A stretch of DNA of 64,000 bases from Fibrobacter succinogenes (GTDB lineage: Bacteria; Fibrobacterota; Fibrobacteria; Fibrobacterales; Fibrobacteraceae), in NCBI GenBank assembly GCA_902756345.1, contig CACVQR010000006.1, positions 186,001 through 250,000 on the forward strand. Reading direction: 5' to 3'. Below are positions 1-6,772 of the stretch, in pieces. The notes below the pieces were generated by a model that saw only the letters and a program-made list of their open reading frames with translations, did no database searches and had not been told where the DNA came from. Position 1 is the stretch's first letter, and each line of letters begins with the position of its first letter. The position numbers were made by a program, and so were the translations under genes.

Positions 1-301
1 TATAAATACGCTTGAGCGGCCCTGCCGTCCCCAAAATGTCAGGCAGCTCCACCCAGACTTTTTCGAAACCTAAAGTTCCACCCGCCGAAACGACCTGTTC
101 GGCCAGGTAATGGGCATTTGCGTGCAAACGAACATTTCCGATAGCACGCGCCTTACGGGCCTGCAAGTCGAGAATCGAGGCATCAACCACGGGAACAAGG
201 GGCTTCGGCACGTCGTTCGTGAGCGGACGCAGACGGGTTCCAAGGCCTGCCGCCAGAATCAAAACATTCAGGGAATCGTTATTCACAAGGGAATTTTCCA
301 T
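1..301 (-). CDS. Nucleotidyltransferase (NDP-sugar pyrophosphorylase family), 5' part only
   Basis: This is the N-terminal ~100 residues of an NTP-transferase that transfers a nucleotidyl group to a sugar phosphate in the cytoplasm. The gene runs off the left edge, so the sugar-specific part is missing. The diagnostic glycine-rich nucleotide-binding signature LAAGLGTRLRPLT is followed by DVPKPLVPV, then an HANAHYLAEQV segment as in MurU/RfbA/GMP-type enzymes. Translation starts at the ATG at 301 (MENSLVNNDSLNVLILAAG). It is divergent from the DUF748 gene across an 81-bp AT-rich gap. The specific substrate (GlcNAc/MurNAc-1-P, mannose-1-P or glucose-1-P) cannot be decided from this fragment. 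Confidence 0.85.
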   Translation of the reverse strand, partial: MENSLVNNDSLNVLILAAGLGTRLRPLTNDVPKPLVPVVDASILDLQARKARAIGNVRLHANAHYLAEQVVSAGGTLGFEKVWVELPDILGTAGPLKRIY

Positions 302-367
302 TATATGTATAAAGATAGAAAAAGGCATTCTAAAAAAAAATAACACACATCTGCAAAGCAAGAATTC

Positions 368-373
368 TATTTT
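368..373 (+). promoter_or_regulatory. -10 box of the DUF748 gene, near-leaderless
   Basis: TATTTT ends 9 nt before the ATG at 383, and no purine-rich ribosome-binding sequence lies between. This is one of ten such arrangements in the window. Confidence 0.45.
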
Positions 374-382
374 TAGGGCACC

Positions 383-2644
383 ATGAAGAAACGTTACATT
401 GCCCTTATCGTTCTCGCGGCTCTGATCGTCATTGTCATCGCCGCCCTCAAAATCGCCCCCGGCGTAGCCAAGAACTACGTAGTCGAACACTCCGAAGAAC
501 TCATCGGCCGAAAGATGAAAATCGAAAACGTGGAATTCAGCCCGTTTACGTTTACCGTCACCGTCGACGACTTCGCCATCTTTGAGCCCGACGGCACCAC
601 TCCCTTCGTGGCATTCGAAAAGTTCCGCATCAACGTGAACCCCACGCGACTCATCGCAAAAGAAATCAGCGTGAGCGAAATCTACCTGAAAGGCCTCTAC
701 ACCCGCGTAGCGCAGAGAGGCGACCTGTTCAACTTCAGCGACATCCTCAACAAGTTTGCCGCCGACTCGACAGCCGACACCACCGCCGCAAAGGAAAAAC
801 CCAAGGTCGACACCACCGCAGCGGACTCCGCTCAGGCAATGAACCTCGACCCGACCGAAGCCTTGGGCGGATTCAGCGTCGCCATCGAAAACATCACTCT
901 TGAAAAAGGCAACATCATTTACGAAGACCTCAAGGTGGGCTCCAAGATCCACATCCAGGACTTCTCTGTTGCCATTCCCGCCGTCTACTTCAGCAACAAG
1001 AACACCGACATCGGCGTGAACCTCAAGTTCGCAAACGGCGGCGACCTGGGAATCAAAGTCCAGTTCAACATGAAGACGCAGGACTTCGGTGTGAACGTCA
1101 CGCTCAACAAGCTTGCGCTTGCCGTCGCAAAGCCCTACCTCAAGGACTTCATCAATTACAAGGATTTCGAAGGCACACTCGGCGTGGACCTGAACGTCGC
1201 GGGTAACGTGAATGACGTCTTGTCTTCGAACGTGAGCGGAACCGTCTCTGTCGACGACATCAAGCTCACCGAAACAAGCGGCAAGGCAATCGGCGTTGCA
1301 CACGTCGGCGTAGGCATTGCCAAGGCAAACGTAAACGAAATGGATTTCCGCGTGGATTCCGTGATTGTAGACGGAGCTTATGCACACCTCGACCTCTTAA
1401 AGAACGGCAAGACCAACATCGACATTTTGCTTGAACCGCTGAACAAGCCCGCAAAGGCCGCCCCGGTCGACACGACGGCAAAGGATGAACCCAAGACCGC
1501 CGAAAAGTCCAAGCCGCTCAAGGCCGTGATCAACAAGCTGCAAGTGGTCAACACCAACGTTTCTGCATCGGACCACACGCCCAAGCAGACCTTCAACTAC
1601 AAAGTCAGCAACATCACCGTCAACGGTTCCAACATCAACTTCAACACCCCCTGCACCATCAACGTTTCAGCAGCCTTCCCCGAAGGCGGCGCACTCACGC
1701 TCAAGTACAAAGGCGCACTCTCCGACATCAGCACCATGGATGCTTACGTGAGCGTCAAAAACCTCGCCCTCAAGCACTTCTCGCCGTATAGCCACCACTA
1801 CACCGGCTACCCCATCAGTTCGGGCACCATGGCGTTCGCCAGCGAAAACAAGATGAGCGGCTGGAACATCGAAAGTAAGAACACCATCGACATCTACAAC
1901 ATCGACGTCGCCGACAAGGACGGAACCACCGACCCGGAATACACCGTTCCCATGAAGGTCGGCCTCTACATCCTCAAGGACAAGGATGACAAAATCCAGT
2001 TCGACGTTCCCGTAAAGGGCAACGTGAAGGATCCGGAATTCTCTTACCTGAAAATCGTGTGGCAGACCGTGATGAACTTGCTTATCAAGGTGGCTCTCTC
2101 CCCGCTCAAGGTGGTGGGTAACGTGGCCGCCGCGGGCGCAGGCGTTGTGGGCATTGACCTCGGCAAGAACGACGAAATCTACATCGATCCGCTTGCAAGC
2201 TCGTTCACCAGCGAACAGTTCGCCAAGGCCCAAAAGATGGTCGAAGCCCTCGCCAAGGACAAGAAACTCAAGATGAACTTCGTGCAGAACTTCAACATGA
2301 AAAAGACCGTCGAAGCCTACAAGACGCACAAGCTCAAGACCGACTTCTACAAGGCCACTCAAAACAAGACGACGCTCAACGAACTCGACGAAAAGGCCAT
2401 TGTCGCCATCGAAGACAAGGACAGCGCCTATGCCGCCTATGCCGCAGAACATGCCAAGGAACTGGACCGCAAGACCATGGAAAAAGAAATCCTCGCCATG
2501 GCCGAAGCCCGCAACCAGGAACTTCTCAAGACCTTGCAGCAGCAACCCGGCGTGACCAAGAAAAACGTCACCGTGACTACGGCCCCGCGCGGTTCACTCA
2601 CGCAGAAGAAGGCCATGTATAAGGTGCAAATAGACGTTCAGTAG
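383..2644 (+). CDS. DUF748 / AsmA-like envelope protein
   Basis: A 753-residue protein with one N-terminal membrane anchor (about residues 5-25, rich in I/V/L/A) followed by a long periplasmic beta-rich region. The segment PFTFTVTVDDFAIFEPDGTT with following NPTRLIAKEISVSEIYLKGL is the hallmark of DUF748, a relative of the AsmA/TamB/YhdP repeating-beta-groove proteins thought to act in lipid transport or outer-membrane homeostasis. Two low-complexity T/A/D/K-rich linkers lie near residues 130-150 and 355-375. The C-terminal third is Lys/Ala-rich and probably helical. A TATTTT box ends 9 nt before the ATG and there is no Shine-Dalgarno, so the mRNA is probably leaderless or nearly so. The exact role is inferred from family only. 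Confidence 0.82.
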   Translation: MKKRYIALIVLAALIVIVIAALKIAPGVAKNYVVEHSEELIGRKMKIENVEFSPFTFTVTVDDFAIFEPDGTTPFVAFEKFRINVNPTRLIAKEISVSEIYLKGLYTRVAQRGDLFNFSDILNKFAADSTADTTAAKEKPKVDTTAADSAQAMNLDPTEALGGFSVAIENITLEKGNIIYEDLKVGSKIHIQDFSVAIPAVYFSNKNTDIGVNLKFANGGDLGIKVQFNMKTQDFGVNVTLNKLALAVAKPYLKDFINYKDFEGTLGVDLNVAGNVNDVLSSNVSGTVSVDDIKLTETSGKAIGVAHVGVGIAKANVNEMDFRVDSVIVDGAYAHLDLLKNGKTNIDILLEPLNKPAKAAPVDTTAKDEPKTAEKSKPLKAVINKLQVVNTNVSASDHTPKQTFNYKVSNITVNGSNINFNTPCTINVSAAFPEGGALTLKYKGALSDISTMDAYVSVKNLALKHFSPYSHHYTGYPISSGTMAFASENKMSGWNIESKNTIDIYNIDVADKDGTTDPEYTVPMKVGLYILKDKDDKIQFDVPVKGNVKDPEFSYLKIVWQTVMNLLIKVALSPLKVVGNVAAAGAGVVGIDLGKNDEIYIDPLASSFTSEQFAKAQKMVEALAKDKKLKMNFVQNFNMKKTVEAYKTHKLKTDFYKATQNKTTLNELDEKAIVAIEDKDSAYAAYAAEHAKELDRKTMEKEILAMAEARNQELLKTLQQQPGVTKKNVTVTTAPRGSLTQKKAMYKVQIDVQ

Positions 2645-2650
2645 AATCTA

Positions 2651-2722
2651 ATTAGAGATGTGAGATGTGGAATGTGAAATGAATTATCCCACATCAGTCA
2701 TTACACATTTCACATTAGTCAT
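2651..2722. repeat. Intergenic low-complexity inverted repeat (GTGAGATGTGGAATGTG type)
   Basis: A run built from short variants of GATGTGRAATGTG is followed, after a few bases, by the complementary arm (CACATCAGTCATTACACATTTC). The two arms can form a long imperfect hairpin between convergent genes. A similar TGTGAAGTGTG / CACACTTCACATT pair sits at 29045-29112. Confidence 0.6.
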
Positions 2723-2774
2723 CCTGAGCTGATTACTTTAGAACTGTAAAAGGGGAAGGTCTTCCCCTCACTGC

Positions 2775-2804
2775 AAAAAAAGCGCCTTTAAGCGCTCTTT
2801 TTTT
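2775..2804. terminator. Bidirectional intrinsic terminator between DUF748 and thiG
   Basis: Stem AGCGC / GCGCT with loop CTTTAA is flanked by a seven-A run on the left and a T run on the right, so it can terminate both convergent transcripts. Confidence 0.8.
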
Positions 2805-2810
2805 CGTTAC

Positions 2811-2842
2811 CCCTTCGCCTAGGGGCGTAGCCCCTAAAACCC
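2811..2842. repeat. Dispersed GC-rich hairpin element (CGCCTAGGGG family)
   Basis: CCCTTCGCCTAGGGGCGTAG followed by CCCCTAAAACCC. Related copies lie at 10331-10363, 14471-14489 (partial), 58786-58820 (reverse) and 63975-64000 (cut by the window end). The AGGGG / CCCCT arms form a small hairpin followed by a TAAAACCC tail. All copies are intergenic. Confidence 0.65.
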
Positions 2843-2846
2843 AAAT

Positions 2847-3623
2847 TTAGTCGCGGAGAAATCCGGTAAGCGGATCAGAGGCAGAAGCACCGCGGGTCAG
2901 CACGCGGCCAAGGCCAGCGAGGTACGCCTTGCGGCCCGCTTCAATAGCCTGCTTAAAGCTCTGCGCCATGAGCGGCAAATCGCCAGCGGTTGCAAGTGCG
3001 GTATTCGCCATAATCGCGGCAGCGCCCATTTCCATGGCAGCGCACGCTTCAGAGGGTTTACCGATGCCCGCATCCACGATAATCGGAAGGTCAATTTCAT
3101 CGATGAGAATCTGGATGAATTCGCGAGTCGAAAGTCCCTTGTTAGACCCAATCGGAGCGGCAAGCGGCATCACGGCTGCGGCACCTGCGTTCACGAGGTC
3201 GCGCGCCACGTTCAAATCCGGGTACATATACGGCATCACGACGAAACCTTCTTTCGCCAAAGTCTCCGTCGCCTTGATGGTTTCGTAGTTGTCGGGCAAA
3301 AGGTACTTCGTGTCGCGCATGATTTCAATCTTGACGAAATCACCGCAGCCGAGTTCGCGGGAAAGTCGCGCGATGCGCACCGCCTCTTGGGCGTTGCGTG
3401 CGCCGGAAGTATTCGGCAACAACGTTACGCCCTTCGGAATGTAATCCAGAATATTTTCGTGATCTTTAGTGTTTGCTCGGCGCACGGCGAGAGTGACAAT
3501 CTCTGCGCCAGCATCGCGCACAGCAGCCTCAATCAGCTTGAGGGAATACTTTCCGGAACCTAGAATAAAGCGGGAATTGAATTCGTGACCACCGATAACG
3601 AGAGTATCTTTCTTGTCTGCCAT
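2847..3623 (-). CDS. thiG: Thiazole synthase ThiG
   Basis: A 258-residue cytoplasmic TIM-barrel enzyme that builds the thiazole phosphate of thiamine from deoxyxylulose phosphate, dehydroglycine and ThiS-thiocarboxylate. Family motifs seen are [11 protein letters not shown] near the N-terminus, [26 protein letters not shown], the VKIEIMRD strand, [18 protein letters not shown] and [14 protein letters not shown]. The frame is open further upstream but the ATG at 3623 ([12 protein letters not shown]), preceded by GAAGG, gives the normal family length. It is the last gene of thiS-thiF-thiG, 38 bp after thiF. The dehydroglycine partner is presumably made by ThiH, encoded 31 kb away. Confidence 0.97.
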   Translation of the reverse strand: MADKKDTLVIGGHEFNSRFILGSGKYSLKLIEAAVRDAGAEIVTLAVRRANTKDHENILDYIPKGVTLLPNTSGARNAQEAVRIARLSRELGCGDFVKIEIMRDTKYLLPDNYETIKATETLAKEGFVVMPYMYPDLNVARDLVNAGAAAVMPLAAPIGSNKGLSTREFIQILIDEIDLPIIVDAGIGKPSEACAAMEMGAAAIMANTALATAGDLPLMAQSFKQAIEAGRKAYLAGLGRVLTRGASASDPLTGFLRD

Positions 3624-3661
3624 AAAGCCTTCTTTATGTTTTTTCGGGGGTAAATATAGAA

Positions 3662-4324
3662 TTATTCCAGCCCGAGAATCAGGCGGATAGCGGTCAGGGC
3701 CTGGTGGGCGGCGCAAAGCATTACCCGCGGGGCAATCAAGCCTATTCCGTCATTCACATCACTTTTGCCGTCACCGCAAACATAAAAGCGCTTAGTCACC
3801 TTGCGGGTCGTAATTGAATTGCCGCTATCGTAGCCGGCCATTCCAGAAGCCGCGACCAGGTACTTTTCGGGCATGTTTTCGAGCACCGTATTCACAAGCA
3901 TCGCCTTCGCTTCGGCATTGTCAAACGCCTCGCAAACCACGTCGGCCTTGGCCAGGAGCGGGACCGCATTTTCCGCAGTCACCTTTTCGAAATGCGTTTC
4001 ATACTCCGTATACGGTGCAATCTCTTTCAAGTTAGCAAGCAAGGCATCGGGCTTCGGCCTGCCTACCTGGCACGCCTTATACTGCTGGCGATGCAAATTC
4101 GTCACATCAACGCAATCGAAATCAATCAGAATGAGTTTACCGACACCGGCACGAGCCAAAGAAATCGCAATATTCGAGCCGAGACCGCCCAAGCCGCAAA
4201 CAGCAACCGTTGCCGCCTGCAACTTACACACGGCTTCTGCACCTTGCCGATTTTCTAGCGCGGCAAGCATTTCTTCGCGAGTCGGCACGCGGAAATCGCT
4301 CATCTGCGAAATTTCGGATTGCAT
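3662..4324 (-). CDS. thiF: Sulfur carrier protein ThiS adenylyltransferase ThiF
   Basis: A 220-residue E1-like enzyme that adenylates the C-terminal glycine of ThiS before sulfur transfer. The Rossmann nucleotide-binding motif [17 protein letters not shown] is followed by [19 protein letters not shown], with the Asp and Arg of the ThiF/MoeB/HesA family. It is short and lacks the CXXC zinc pairs of E. coli ThiF, as in the small ThiF subgroup common in anaerobes. The ATG at 4324 overlaps the thiS stop (TGATG), indicating translational coupling. A GTG one codon upstream (4327) is an alternative start. Confidence 0.93.
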   Translation of the reverse strand: MQSEISQMSDFRVPTREEMLAALENRQGAEAVCKLQAATVAVCGLGGLGSNIAISLARAGVGKLILIDFDCVDVTNLHRQQYKACQVGRPKPDALLANLKEIAPYTEYETHFEKVTAENAVPLLAKADVVCEAFDNAEAKAMLVNTVLENMPEKYLVAASGMAGYDSGNSITTRKVTKRFYVCGDGKSDVNDGIGLIAPRVMLCAAHQALTAIRLILGLE

Positions 4325-4518
4325 CACCCGCCGCCTACAAAGTTCACAACCTCGACGACATCGCCATCGGCAAGCACCGTCTCGGCATACTTTGCCTTCG
4401 GAACAATTTCCTCGTTCCGTTCCACAGCGATGCGCACGGTATTGTACCCCGCTTCCGCAAGGTATTCGGCAACGGTCTTGCCAGCCGCATCGACACTCTG
4501 TCCATTAATCGTAAGCAT
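4324..4518 (-). CDS. thiS: Sulfur carrier protein ThiS
   Basis: A 64-residue ubiquitin-like protein with the beta-grasp pattern MLTINGQ...EYLAEAGY...VAVERN-type core (here IAVERNEEIVPK), VLADGDVVEVVNFVGGG, and the obligatory C-terminal Gly-Gly that is adenylated and thiocarboxylated. It is the first gene of thiS-thiF-thiG. A TATATT box ends 6 nt before the ATG, within a 17-bp gap after the upstream GH43 gene, and no Shine-Dalgarno is present. The operon therefore probably has its own promoter and a leaderless first gene. I see no TPP riboswitch: there is no room for one and no THI-box sequences. Confidence 0.95.
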   Translation of the reverse strand: MLTINGQSVDAAGKTVAEYLAEAGYNTVRIAVERNEEIVPKAKYAETVLADGDVVEVVNFVGGG

Positions 4519-4524
4519 AGAACA

Positions 4525-4530
4525 AATATA
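4525..4530 (-). promoter_or_regulatory. -10 box of thiSFG (leaderless)
   Basis: TATATT on the minus strand ends 6 nt before the thiS ATG at 4518. It sits in the 17-bp gap between the GH43 stop and thiS, so the rest of the promoter overlaps the GH43 coding end. Confidence 0.5.
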
Positions 4531-4535
4531 GGAAA

Positions 4536-6425
4536 TCAGAACATCACCCTGTACGGGATTTGCTTGTCGAAAGAGCGGCCCTTGAGGTCGCGGTATTTTT
4601 TGTTTTGGGCAGGCAAGCGCATATCGTTGTGCGGAGCGATCCGGCGGATTGCATCCGTCGTATCCTTCACGCCTTCGTCAAACTTGATGTTGCCTACAAG
4701 CGTTTCACCGCCGAGGTTTTCTGCCGTCAGGTAGAAGTCCTGCACGCCTTTGAGTTCCGGAAGGTTGGTGCAGCGCACGTCAATCCACTTGCTTGCATCA
4801 CCCGCCGAGGGCAAATCGCATTTCGAAATCACGTCGCCCTTCTTGCTTTCCTTACGCAGCGAGAGCGTACCGCCGGTTCCGTTCTTCACCTGCACAAGCA
4901 CGCCCGGGCCCACGATGGAATCAGTAATCACGTTCTCGAAAATCGCGTAGCCGCCGTCCTTGATGGCGAACTCGTCGTCCGCAGTCAAACGCACGCGGAT
5001 GCCGTTGTCAAAGCCGTTCGCGGGAATCGTGTCGCGGATAATGCGCAAGAAGTCGAGCCTGTCAAGTTCCGCATAGTGCTTGCCCTTCGTTATCTCGATG
5101 AAGTTCGAGCCGCGCTTGAGTTTTGCGGGAATGTACACCACCGACTTCTCGGGGAATGCGCTCCACGCGCCCGTCAGCGGCAGCGCCACTTCCTGGTTCT
5201 TGCCGTTGATGCTCACGAAGTGCGAACTTCCGTTCGCGCCGTCTTCGGTCCAGTTGTTGTCATAGCGGTAGCGAATCAGGTAATCGCCCGCCTGCGGGAT
5301 AATCATCGGCAAGCGAATTTTGCTGTCTTCATAATTGATGTAGGCACAGAATTCCCCGTTCGATGCGTCGGAACTGCTCGAAATATCCACGTGCGTCAAG
5401 GCGCCATGTTCCGCTTCGGCGCTCAAGTAACGCCCGAGGAACGGCTGCCCCAGTTCCGGCCAGCCGTCGTCGGTGTAGACGATGTCGCGAACTTGTATGT
5501 AGGAATTTCCGCCGTCGTTCTTGTCGTAGTAATGGTTCACGAAGCGCTGACGGTTCACGTCCTGGAACGCCTCGCCGCCCGCAGGCCCGTAGTAGCGCCC
5601 GTAGCGGCTCAACAGAATCGTGCCGCCGCCATTCAATAGAGCCTTGCCACTGCGATCCACGTACCCGCCGTCGATGCGGTTGGAGCGCCCCACCGTCGTC
5701 TTGTAGGAATTGTTCTCGAGATCGGCACCCTTCTTGCAGCAATTGTCCCACGCCGTAAACAGGTAGTAGTAACCGTCGTGCTCGATGAGGCTTGCACCCT
5801 CGATTCCCGAGCCGCCACGGTTCGCGATGTTCTGCATCTTGGCTCCGTCCTTCACCTTGCCTGTTTCTTCGTCCAGTTCAAGAATGTGAATGCCCGTGCC
5901 CCACGAACCGAACGCCATCCAGACCTTGCCATCGTTGTCCTTCAGCACTGCCGCGTCAATCGCGTTGTAGGCGTCGCTCTTGACCGTGTGAATCACCTCG
6001 CCCATGTCCGTCCAGCCGTAGCCTGGTTTTGTCGGGTCGATTTCCTTGCTCGCCATGAACCCCATGCCCGACGAGCGGATGCCCATCTCGGAACCGCAAT
6101 AGTACATGCGGTATTCCCCGCCGATGTAATGAATGTCCGGCGCCCAGATGTCAATCATGTTCGGCGCGTACTTGTAAAGCCACTTCGAAAATTCCGGCAT
6201 GGCGGGCTCGCCGTTCTTCCAGTTCAGCGCATCCTCGGAAAACTGCATGAGCATGTGGTTGTCCGTCGTGGCAAGCGCATAGCCGTCCTCGTAACGGATG
6301 ATGTCCGGGTCATGCCCCGCCCAGCGCGTCTCCTTCGCGTACCAATCGGCCGCAAAAGCCGAATAAGCCAAAGTAAGCATTGCCGCAGTCGTTACGACAG
6401 ACGCCTTGCCAATCCCGAATTTCAT
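4536..6425 (-). CDS. Secreted GH43 arabinanase/arabinosidase with C-terminal Fibrobacter tail
   Basis: A 629-residue exported glycosidase. A signal peptide covers about residues 1-25 (cleavage near AFA-AD). The GH43 five-bladed propeller follows, with GHDPD (Asp39, catalytic base), NAIDAAV (Asp157, pKa modulator) and SGIEGASLI (Glu209, acid). The IWAPDIHY and YYYLFTAWDNCC motifs resemble endo-arabinanases. From about residue 340 a beta-rich module (LSAEAEHG, AGDYLIRYRY, FIEI) looks like a CBM6/35-type carbohydrate-binding module. A second beta domain follows. The protein ends in the tail YRDLKGRSFDKQIPYRVMF, identical to its neighbour. A good Shine-Dalgarno (GAGGAAAA) precedes the ATG. It is paralogous to the GH43 at 6773-8785; exact linkage specificity is inferred. 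Confidence 0.88.
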   Translation of the reverse strand: MKFGIGKASVVTTAAMLTLAYSAFAADWYAKETRWAGHDPDIIRYEDGYALATTDNHMLMQFSEDALNWKNGEPAMPEFSKWLYKYAPNMIDIWAPDIHYIGGEYRMYYCGSEMGIRSSGMGFMASKEIDPTKPGYGWTDMGEVIHTVKSDAYNAIDAAVLKDNDGKVWMAFGSWGTGIHILELDEETGKVKDGAKMQNIANRGGSGIEGASLIEHDGYYYLFTAWDNCCKKGADLENNSYKTTVGRSNRIDGGYVDRSGKALLNGGGTILLSRYGRYYGPAGGEAFQDVNRQRFVNHYYDKNDGGNSYIQVRDIVYTDDGWPELGQPFLGRYLSAEAEHGALTHVDISSSSDASNGEFCAYINYEDSKIRLPMIIPQAGDYLIRYRYDNNWTEDGANGSSHFVSINGKNQEVALPLTGAWSAFPEKSVVYIPAKLKRGSNFIEITKGKHYAELDRLDFLRIIRDTIPANGFDNGIRVRLTADDEFAIKDGGYAIFENVITDSIVGPGVLVQVKNGTGGTLSLRKESKKGDVISKCDLPSAGDASKWIDVRCTNLPELKGVQDFYLTAENLGGETLVGNIKFDEGVKDTTDAIRRIAPHNDMRLPAQNKKYRDLKGRSFDKQIPYRVMF

Positions 6426-6553
6426 TTTTCCTCGCTTTACCCATACACCATACTCTAAATTTATACTCCCCTAAGACATTCGTCAACCATCCAACAATCC
6501 AATACCATTGATTTTTTCGCAACAAGAAACAGCATTTTTCAAAGTCCAACCGC

Positions 6554-6582
6554 TTGCGAACCCGCATAAATAAAGGTATATT
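6554..6582 (+). promoter_or_regulatory. Promoter of candidate structured RNA
   Basis: TTGCGA (6554-6559, 4/6 to TTGACA) and TATATT (6577-6582) are separated by exactly 17 bp. Expected transcription start is 6588-6590, where the 5' strand of the RNA's closing stem begins. Confidence 0.55.
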
Positions 6583-6587
6583 CAGAA

Positions 6588-6761
6588 AGCAGGTCTTATA
6601 GGGGCTCTTTATGAGCCGAGGTAAAACATCCGAAGGCTATATTGCTCTAAATACACCAAGCCATGTAAAACGGAACCTTCATTACCCCGCCTTCAACCGA
6701 AAAATGTATCGGGTGAATTATGAAACACCCGAACATAAGAAAAACGATAAACCTGCTTTTT
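6588..6761 (+). ncRNA. Candidate structured RNA of about 174 nt, unknown family
   Basis: The 5' end (6586-6594, AAAGCAGGT) pairs perfectly with the 3' end (6751-6759, ACCTGCTTT). After a single bulged C, TTAT (6596-6599) pairs with ATAA (6747-6750). Inside are a hairpin GGCTC/GAGCC (6603-6607 with 6613-6617), a stem GAAGGC/GCCTTC (6632-6637 with 6689-6694), and a stem ATGT..CGGGTG/CACCCG..ACAT (6704-6715 with 6726-6736). The 3' strand ends in five T. A sigma70-like promoter ends 6 nt upstream. No open reading frame explains it. I could not match it to 6S, SRP, RNase P, tmRNA or a riboswitch class that I know. It runs opposite to both flanking GH43 genes. Confidence 0.55.
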
Positions 6762-6772
6762 AAAATCACCCC

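Noticed and set aside
4519-4535. TPP riboswitch before thiSFG
   Set aside because: Only 17 bp separate the genes, and no THI-box (CTGAGA...ACCTGATCTGG) is seen there or upstream of thiH.
6588-6761. RNase P or SRP RNA
   Set aside because: A GAGGTAAAACATCC string recalls the RNase P GAGGAAAGTCC block, but the RNA is far too short and lacks the other conserved regions; no SRP GGAAGCAGCC loop is present.
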